Shown here in pieces: positions 59,274 to 64,000 of a DNA stretch of 64,000 nucleotides. The notes under the pieces are model-generated. The model was given only the letters and a program-made list of their open reading frames with translations, did not search any database and had not been told where the DNA came from. Source of the stretch: Xylanimonas protaetiae (GTDB lineage: Bacteria; Actinomycetota; Actinomycetes; Actinomycetales; Cellulomonadaceae); the NCBI RefSeq assembly GCF_004135385.1, contig NZ_CP035493.1, positions 496,001 through 560,000 of the forward strand, read 5' to 3'. Both the position numbers and the translations under genes were made by a program. The first letter of the stretch is position 1. Each line of letters opens with the position of its first letter.

Positions 59274-59882
59274 CTAACGCTCCGAGGGCGCGTGGAACCT
59301 GCCCTGGGCGGCGAGCAGCCCGTCGGTGAGCACCATCTCGACGGCGTCGGCCGCGTCGTCGACGAGGATCGGCAGGTCCTTCTTCTCGGTGCCGGAGAAG
59401 TCGCGCAGCACGTGGTCCGCGGTGTCCATGCGCCCCGGCGGGCGACCCACGCCGACCCGGACCCGCACGTAGTCGCGCGTGCCGAGCGCCTTGCTCGTGT
59501 CGCGCAGGCCGTTGTGGCCGCCCTCGCCGCCGCCGATCTTGAGCTTGACGGTGTCGAAGGGGATGTCGACCTCGTCGTGCACGACGACGACGTGGTCGGC
59601 CTCGACGCCGTAGTACTTCGCGAGGGTGGCGATGGGCCCGCCCGAGGTGTTCATGTACGTCGTCGGCTTCGCGAGCACGACGCGGGGTCCGGGCCGGCCG
59701 CCGGGCAGCGTGCCGAGCCGCCCCTCGCCGACGACGGCCTGCGCGCGCGCGTGCCGCGAGTAGCGGACGCCGGCCCGCTCGGCGAGCAGGTCGAGCACCA
59801 TCTGCCCGACGTTGTGCCGGTTGCCGGCGTACTGCGCGCCGGGGTTGCCGAGCCCGACGATCAGCCAGGGCGAGTCGGTCAT
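59274..59882 (-). CDS. pth: Peptidyl-tRNA hydrolase
   Basis: Cleaves the ester bond of peptidyl-tRNA released from stalled ribosomes and recycles tRNA. The 202-residue protein starts [20 protein letters not shown] (residues 1-20, family signature with catalytic N near 13) and [15 protein letters not shown] near 22-36 supplies the catalytic histidine. [15 protein letters not shown] near 69-83, [27 protein letters not shown] near 100-126 with the catalytic D and the second conserved histidine, and [10 protein letters not shown] near 139-148 are all present. Full length. It follows rplY after a hairpin, as in many actinobacteria. Confidence 0.97.
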   Translation of the reverse strand: MTDSPWLIVGLGNPGAQYAGNRHNVGQMVLDLLAERAGVRYSRHARAQAVVGEGRLGTLPGGRPGPRVVLAKPTTYMNTSGGPIATLAKYYGVEADHVVVVHDEVDIPFDTVKLKIGGGEGGHNGLRDTSKALGTRDYVRVRVGVGRPPGRMDTADHVLRDFSGTEKKDLPILVDDAADAVEMVLTDGLLAAQGRFHAPSER

Positions 59883-59917
59883 GTCTGGTGGTCTCCGATC
59901 GGCGCGGGAGGGGTATG

Positions 59918-59959
59918 CGCGAGGGCGCCCGGCACCTGACGGTACCGGGCGCCCTCGCG
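59918..59959 (-). terminator. Perfect hairpin between rplY and pth
   Basis: Fifteen-bp perfect arms, CGCGAGGGCGCCCGG (59918-59932) and its complement (59945-59959), enclose a 12-nt loop just after the rplY stop. Confidence 0.75.
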
Positions 59960-59986
59960 GCTTGGTTCAGCGGGTGAGCGTCAGGC

Positions 59987-60580
59987 TCACTCGGCGGCGG
60001 CCTCGGCGGACGCCTCGACCTCGCCCTCCGCGGCGGCGGCCTCGCCGCGCGGCTCGGTCACGGTGGTGACGACGTGCTCGCCGTCCGTGAGCAGCGAGAC
60101 GCCCGTGGGGAGCGCGATGTCGGCGGCGGTGACGACGGCACCGGCCTCGAGGCCCTCGATGGAGACCTCGATGGCGGCGGGCAGGTGCGTGGCCTCGGCC
60201 TCGACCGACAGGGTCTGCGCCTCGACGATGTGGATGGTGCCGGGGGCCGACTCGCCGGTGATGTGCACGGGCACGTCGACCGAGATCTTCTCGCCCTTCT
60301 TCACGATGAGCAGGTCGATGTGCTCGATGACGGTGCCGATGGCGTCGCGCTGGACGTCCTTGACCACGGCGAGCTGGGCCTTGCCGTCGAGCTCGACCGA
60401 GAACAGGGCGTTCGCCTGGCGCAGGGCCAGCGACGTCTGGTGACCCGGCAGGGCGACGTGGACCGGGTCCGAGCCGTGGCCGTAGAGGACCGCGGGGATC
60501 TGGCCCTCGCGGCGCAGGCGGCGGGCGGCGCCCTTGCCGAAGTCGGAACGGGCCTCGGCGACGAGCTTGATCTCAGCCAT
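59987..60580 (-). CDS. rplY: 50S ribosomal protein L25/general stress protein Ctc
   Basis: 5S rRNA-binding ribosomal protein of the long Ctc type (197 residues). It starts MAEIKLVAEARSDFGKGAAR at ATG 60580, preceded by AGGAG. KGAARRLRREGQIPAVLYGHG near residues 17-37 is the RNA-binding L25 motif. The TL5/Ctc C-terminal domain has HIDLLIVKKGEKISVDVPVHITG near 88-110 and EVSIEGLEAGAVVTAADIALPTGV near 138-161. The tail after residue ~175 is Ala/Glu-rich. It lies in the conserved glmU-prs-rplY-pth order, here interrupted by the GT2-GtrA gene. Confidence 0.96.
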   Translation of the reverse strand: MAEIKLVAEARSDFGKGAARRLRREGQIPAVLYGHGSDPVHVALPGHQTSLALRQANALFSVELDGKAQLAVVKDVQRDAIGTVIEHIDLLIVKKGEKISVDVPVHITGESAPGTIHIVEAQTLSVEAEATHLPAAIEVSIEGLEAGAVVTAADIALPTGVSLLTDGEHVVTTVTEPRGEAAAAEGEVEASAEAAAE

Positions 60581-60818
60581 GGGTGTACTCCTGACGGTTC
60601 GCTGGTGGTGCCGCTGGGGCAACCAGCGGAAGTTCTGCATCAAGTGGGCGGTCGCGTCGGCGCGGGACGCGTGACAGACACGCGCAGGGCGCGGCGGCGG
60701 GAGTGCGGAGCACCACGCCGAACCGCCCAGTCGATCACGGAGTCCTACGGAGCAGTGCGGCCAAACTCAGTGGAATGGTCGCGGCCCACCAGACGTCCCT
60801 CGCCGAGGCAACCTGGAC

Positions 60819-60824
60819 ACTATA
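60819..60824 (-). promoter_or_regulatory. -10 element upstream of rplY
   Basis: TATAGT on the minus strand is the best promoter match in the 60581-60961 gap and would give a leader of about 230 nt to rplY. I see no tRNA, small ORF or riboswitch in that gap. Confidence 0.45.
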
Positions 60825-60961
60825 CCCGGCCCACCGGAGCACGCGCTACATCCGTGGCGGCCGCGACATGCGTGCGCCGACGAGGTGGGACAAGGCACGC
60901 AGGCCGTCCCCCGTCGACCAGACCACGAGGACGACGACGCCCCACGAGGGGGCGCTGGCGG

Positions 60962-62110
60962 CTACTCGTCGTCGCCGTCGGGCACGAGGCCCCTGAGGGG
61001 AGCCACGTCGTCGAACGTGGGCTGAGGCGCCGTGCGTCGGGGTCGGTAGACGACCTGGGCGTGAAACACGAACCGAAGGAGGAAGGCGATGAGGATCAGC
61101 GCGGCCTGAACCAGCTCGGGGTGCGGCACCGCCCGCTCGACGATCCACCACAGGAGCAAGGTGCGGACCAGCGCCTCGGTGCCGTTGAACGCGAACGACT
61201 GGGTGAAGCGGCGCCAGGCGCTCGAACCCGCCTCCCCGCGCAGGTCGCCGAAGACGAAGCGCTCCTGGAGCAGGAAGTTCGTGGCGATCGTGAGCAGGTT
61301 GGAGGCGATCACAGCCGTCAGGTAGTGCCAGCCCAGCGCTTGCAGCCCTGCGAGGATCGCCAGGTTGAGCACCGCACCGAGCGCGCCGATGAGGGCGAAC
61401 GGCGACAGCCGTCCGAAGCGCAGCGCCCAGAGCTGCTGCACATAGCGCAAGCCGTTCGAGAACGAAGCCTTCGACTCGCCTGCGAAACGCTCGCCGAAGA
61501 CAAAGGGCTCCTCGACGACGGCGAGCCTTGTCCGGGCCAGAAGCTCCAGGAGGATCTTGAAGCCGCGTGGCTGGAGCGTGCCGAGGTCGACCCGGCCGGT
61601 ACGGACGGCGAAGAACCCCGTCATGGGATCCGTCACGTTGCGCAGCCGCACGGGGAACATCGAGCGTGCCAGCAGGCCGGACGCCTTCGAGACAAGCCTT
61701 CGCTTCCAGCCGTCGAGGCCGCCTGCGTCTCCCGACCCGGTGTAGCGCGAGGCCACGACCACGTCCGCGGCATCCGCGTCCCCGCGCGCGAGGAGAGCCG
61801 GGACGAGCTCAGGCGGATGCTGCAGGTCGCCGTCCATGACCACGGCCCAGCGGGCGCCTGCGACTTCCGCGGCCCGCAGGCCCTCGACGACGGCACCGCT
61901 GAGGCCACCCTCCGGTCGGTCCCGGTGCAGGAGCCGTACGACCATCGAAGACTTCTGGGCGACGCTCTCGATCACGTGGGGGGTGTCGTCCGTCGAGTCG
62001 TCGACGAACAGCACCGAGGCGTGCTCAGGCAGAGCGGCAGCCAACCGGCGCACCAGCTCGGCGACATTCGGCCCTTCGTTGAACGTCGGCACGACGACGA
62101 TGACGGACAC
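60962..62110 (-). CDS. Polyprenyl-phosphate glycosyltransferase fused to a GtrA domain
   Basis: A 382-residue membrane protein. The N-terminal GT2 domain (about residues 1-235) has VIVVVPTFNEGPNVAELVRR near 3-22, VLFVDDSTDDTPHVI near 33-47 and VMDGDLQHPPELVPALL near 90-106. It is typical of DPM1-like enzymes that load sugar on polyprenyl phosphate. RYVQQLWALRFGRLSPFALIG near 225-245 leads into a GtrA domain of four helices (ASNLLTIATNFLLQERFVFGD near 285) that may flip the lipid-linked sugar. GTG 62110 with GGGAGG at 5-nt spacing is chosen over a longer ORF start. It could supply the donor for the PMT-like protein at 19942. Confidence 0.92.
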   Translation of the reverse strand: MSVIVVVPTFNEGPNVAELVRRLAAALPEHASVLFVDDSTDDTPHVIESVAQKSSMVVRLLHRDRPEGGLSGAVVEGLRAAEVAGARWAVVMDGDLQHPPELVPALLARGDADAADVVVASRYTGSGDAGGLDGWKRRLVSKASGLLARSMFPVRLRNVTDPMTGFFAVRTGRVDLGTLQPRGFKILLELLARTRLAVVEEPFVFGERFAGESKASFSNGLRYVQQLWALRFGRLSPFALIGALGAVLNLAILAGLQALGWHYLTAVIASNLLTIATNFLLQERFVFGDLRGEAGSSAWRRFTQSFAFNGTEALVRTLLLWWIVERAVPHPELVQAALILIAFLLRFVFHAQVVYRPRRTAPQPTFDDVAPLRGLVPDGDDE

Positions 62111-62359
62111 GGCACCTCCCACAGGCTTCGACACACACTTTCCCGGTGCGGCCGAGCCGGTCAACGCACACCTCGGCTTCTCACCCGGGTGGACTCGATC
62201 TCCTGTCAGCTCGCGTCGGCACCGTCGAGCGCCGGCGCCCGGCCGGCACGGAGCTCCCTCGCATCTCGTCGTCCTGTCGCACGCTCAGGGGACGAGGCTA
62301 CTCGGGCTGCCTGGGAGACCCGTGGCCGGCGGCGCCCCGGCACCGCTGTGGCGAGCGTC

Positions 62360-63343
62360 TCAGCTGTTGCCGTCGAACAGGCTCGTGACCGAGCCGTCGT
62401 CGAACACCTCGCGGATCGCGCGGGCCAGGTAGGGGGCGATCGACAGCACCGTGAGCTCGGCGAACCGCTTGGCGGGCTCGATGGGGAGCGTGTCGGTGAT
62501 GACCACCTCGGTGGCGCCGCACTCGTGCAGGCGCTGGGCGGCGGGCGGCGAGAGCACGCCGTGCGTCGCCGCGACGATGACGGACTTCGCGCCGGCGTCG
62601 AGCGTGACCTTGACGGCCTCGGCGATGGTGCCGCCGGTGTCGATGAGGTCGTCGACGAGCACGCACTCCTTGCCCGCGACGTCGCCGACCACGCGGTTGG
62701 CGTGCGACTTGTTGGGCTGTGTGACGTCGCGCGTCTTGTGCACGAACGCGAGCGGGCACCCGCCGAGCTTGGCGGCCCACTGCTCGGCGACGCGGATGCG
62801 GCCGGCGTCGGGCGAGACGACGGCGACGTTCTCGAGGTCGACGCGCGTGCGGACGTAGTCGGTGAGCACGGGCATGGCCCACAGGTGGTCGACGGGGCCG
62901 TCGAAGAAGCCCTGGATCTGCGGGGTGTGCAGGTCGACGCTCATGATGCGGTCGGCGCCGGCGGTGCGCAGCAGGTCGGCGACGAGGCGGGCCGAGATCG
63001 GCTCGCGGCCTCGGCTCTTCTTGTCCTGGCGCGCGTACGCGTAGAACGGCACGACGGCGGTGATGGTGCGGGCCGAGGCGCGCTTCGCGGCGTCGACCAT
63101 GAGCAGCTGCTCCATGAGCCACTGGTTGACCGGCTGCGTGTGCGACTGGAGCAGGAAGATGTCGGTGCCGCGGATCGACTCCCCGAACCGCACGTACGTC
63201 TCGGAGTTGGCGAAGTCGTACGCGGACACGGGCAGCAGCTTGATGCCCAGCTCGCGCGCGACGGCGTCGGCCAGCTCCGGGTGGGCGCGGCCCGCGGCCA
63301 GGACGAGCTCGCGGTCACCCGTGCCGTGGATCGAGGTGTTCAT
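62360..63343 (-). CDS. prs: Ribose-phosphate pyrophosphokinase
   Basis: Makes PRPP from ribose 5-phosphate and ATP; cytoplasmic, Mg2+-dependent. The 327-residue protein has the N-terminal ELVLAAGRAHPELADAVAREL near residues 11-31, the ATP-binding loop with the flexible region ARQDKKSRGREPISARLVADLL near 104-125, and VDLHTPQIQGFFDGPVDHLWA near 137-157. Further on are VVSPDAGRIRVAEQWA near 178, KTRDVTQPNKS near 206, and the PRPP-binding CVLVDDLIDTGGTI near 230-243. Its ATG overlaps the glmU stop by TGATG, so prs is coupled to glmU, the standard actinobacterial pair. Confidence 0.97.
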   Translation of the reverse strand: MNTSIHGTGDRELVLAAGRAHPELADAVARELGIKLLPVSAYDFANSETYVRFGESIRGTDIFLLQSHTQPVNQWLMEQLLMVDAAKRASARTITAVVPFYAYARQDKKSRGREPISARLVADLLRTAGADRIMSVDLHTPQIQGFFDGPVDHLWAMPVLTDYVRTRVDLENVAVVSPDAGRIRVAEQWAAKLGGCPLAFVHKTRDVTQPNKSHANRVVGDVAGKECVLVDDLIDTGGTIAEAVKVTLDAGAKSVIVAATHGVLSPPAAQRLHECGATEVVITDTLPIEPAKRFAELTVLSIAPYLARAIREVFDDGSVTSLFDGNS

Positions 63344-64000
63344 CAGTGGCTGTGCCCTTCGCTCGCGGCGTCGTCGGTGGTGGCATTCTGCGGCGTCCCG
63401 GCCGGCGGTGCACCGGCGGCGGCAGCCGCTGATGCACCCGCGTCGGCGGCCGCCGACGCCTCGTCGGCGGCGGTGCCGGCCCGCTTGCGGCTCACCCAGC
63501 CCGGCGAGTTGTGCTGGTGGGCGCGCCCGACGCCGAGCGCGCCGGGGGGCACGTCTTGCGTGATGACGGACCCGGCGGCGGTGTAGGCGCCGTCGCCGAC
63601 CGTGATCGGGGCCACCAGCACGGTGTCCGAGCCGGTGCGCACGTGCGAGCCGATGACCGAGCGGTGCTTGGCCACGCCGTCGTAGTTCGCGACGATCGTC
63701 GCGGCGCCCAGGTTGGTGCCCTCGCCGATGGTGGCGTCGCCCACGTAGGACAGGTGGGGCACCTTCGAGCCGGCGCCGATCTGGGAGTTCTTGACCTCGA
63801 CGAACGCGCCGATCTTGCCCTTGGCCCCGAGCACCGTGCCGGGGCGCAGGTAGGAGAACGGGCCCACGGTCGCGCCCGCCTCGATCACGGCGAGCGAGCC
63901 GTGCGTGCGGGTCACCGTCGCGCCCTCGCCCACCTCGACGTCGGTCAGCGTGGTGTCCGGGCCGATCGTCGCGCCGGTCCCGACCTTGGTGGCGCCGTGC
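63343..64000 (-). CDS. glmU: GlmU C-terminal acetyltransferase domain (partial, 5' end outside window)
   Basis: The C-terminal ~218 residues of bifunctional N-acetylglucosamine-1-phosphate uridyltransferase/glucosamine-1-phosphate acetyltransferase. Left-handed beta-helix repeats run through [40 protein letters not shown] with the acetyl-CoA/sugar arginine, [24 protein letters not shown] with the catalytic histidine segment, and [20 protein letters not shown], with the N-Y-D motif. Beyond [12 protein letters not shown] the tail is a low-complexity Ala/Gly/Pro extension ending GHSH. The reading frame is open at base 64000, so the uridyltransferase domain lies outside the window. Confidence 0.95.
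   Translation of the reverse strand, partial: HGATKVGTGATIGPDTTLTDVEVGEGATVTRTHGSLAVIEAGATVGPFSYLRPGTVLGAKGKIGAFVEVKNSQIGAGSKVPHLSYVGDATIGEGTNLGAATIVANYDGVAKHRSVIGSHVRTGSDTVLVAPITVGDGAYTAAGSVITQDVPPGALGVGRAHQHNSPGWVSRKRAGTAADEASAAADAGASAAAAAGAPPAGTPQNATTDDAASEGHSH

Noticed and set aside
60581-60961. Possible tRNA or leader RNA between rplY and the GtrA fusion gene
   Set aside because: No T-loop GGTTCRA motif, cloverleaf or known riboswitch consensus was found, only a candidate -10.
62165-62359. TTCACCC-type box near 62181 as another member of the regulon
   Set aside because: A TCACCC is present, but the only -10 candidate at the right distance (GAAAGT) is poor and no second box is seen, so I did not count it.
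60074-63586. 1170-codon plus-strand frame over rplY, the GtrA fusion and prs
   Set aside because: Crosses several well-supported minus-strand genes and has no recognisable domain.

Overview
The window comes from a high-GC actinobacterium, most likely a Micrococcales member of the Cellulomonas/Cellulosimicrobium/Isoptericola type. The evidence is the very high GC with strong GC3 bias, the housekeeping order ppx-DUF501-ftsB-eno, a large secreted modular GH10 xylanase, and a glmU-prs-rplY-pth block. No tRNA, rRNA, CRISPR array or prophage was seen.

Layout. 1-7.3 kb: housekeeping genes on the minus strand (type II NADH dehydrogenase cut by the window start, a HAAS-type membrane protein with its PadR regulator, exopolyphosphatase, DUF501, FtsB-like divisome protein, enolase). 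7.5-11.9 kb: a 1448-residue secreted GH10 xylanase with a probable LacI-type operator over its promoter. 12.1-17.9 kb: L-2-hydroxyglutarate oxidase, transcription-repair coupling factor Mfd and a small membrane protein. 18.0-58.5 kb: one very large surface-polysaccharide locus. 58.7-64 kb: housekeeping again (DUF4190 protein, pth, rplY, a GtrA-fused glycosyltransferase, prs, and the glmU C-terminus cut by the window end).

The polysaccharide locus holds about fifteen glycosyltransferases (GT2, GT4 and WbsX types, plus one GT4-GT2 fusion), two membrane acyltransferases, one LbH acetyltransferase, a PMT-like membrane protein, a PAP2 phosphatase, an O-antigen ABC exporter (permease and Wzt-like ATPase), an O-antigen ligase/polymerase and a Wzz/Wzc-like copolymerase whose Walker A motif is lost. 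A sugar module contains a CDP-glucose-synthase-like nucleotidyltransferase, an NAD epimerase, two C-methyltransferase-like proteins (one without the SAM motif), an RmlC-like epimerase, a luciferase-like oxidoreductase and a PIG-L deacetylase. A secreted PIG-L deacetylase with four near-identical discoidin-like domains lies beside it. An IS1634-type element has inserted in this module with a 77-bp target duplication that rebuilds the 3' end of the interrupted gene.

The main new observation is regulatory. Most transcription-unit starts in the polysaccharide locus, and the lhgO promoter next to it, carry one or more TTCACCC-type boxes. Where two occur they are spaced about 11 or 21-22 nt apart. 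In most units one box lies 28 or 38-39 nt before a TANNNT -10 element. This resembles the 11-nt direct-repeat units of actinobacterial PhoP/RegX3 operators and suggests that a single response regulator, possibly phosphate-responsive, coordinates the whole surface-glycan locus. The housekeeping promoters I could identify (ndh, eno, rplY, PadR, xylanase) lack the box.
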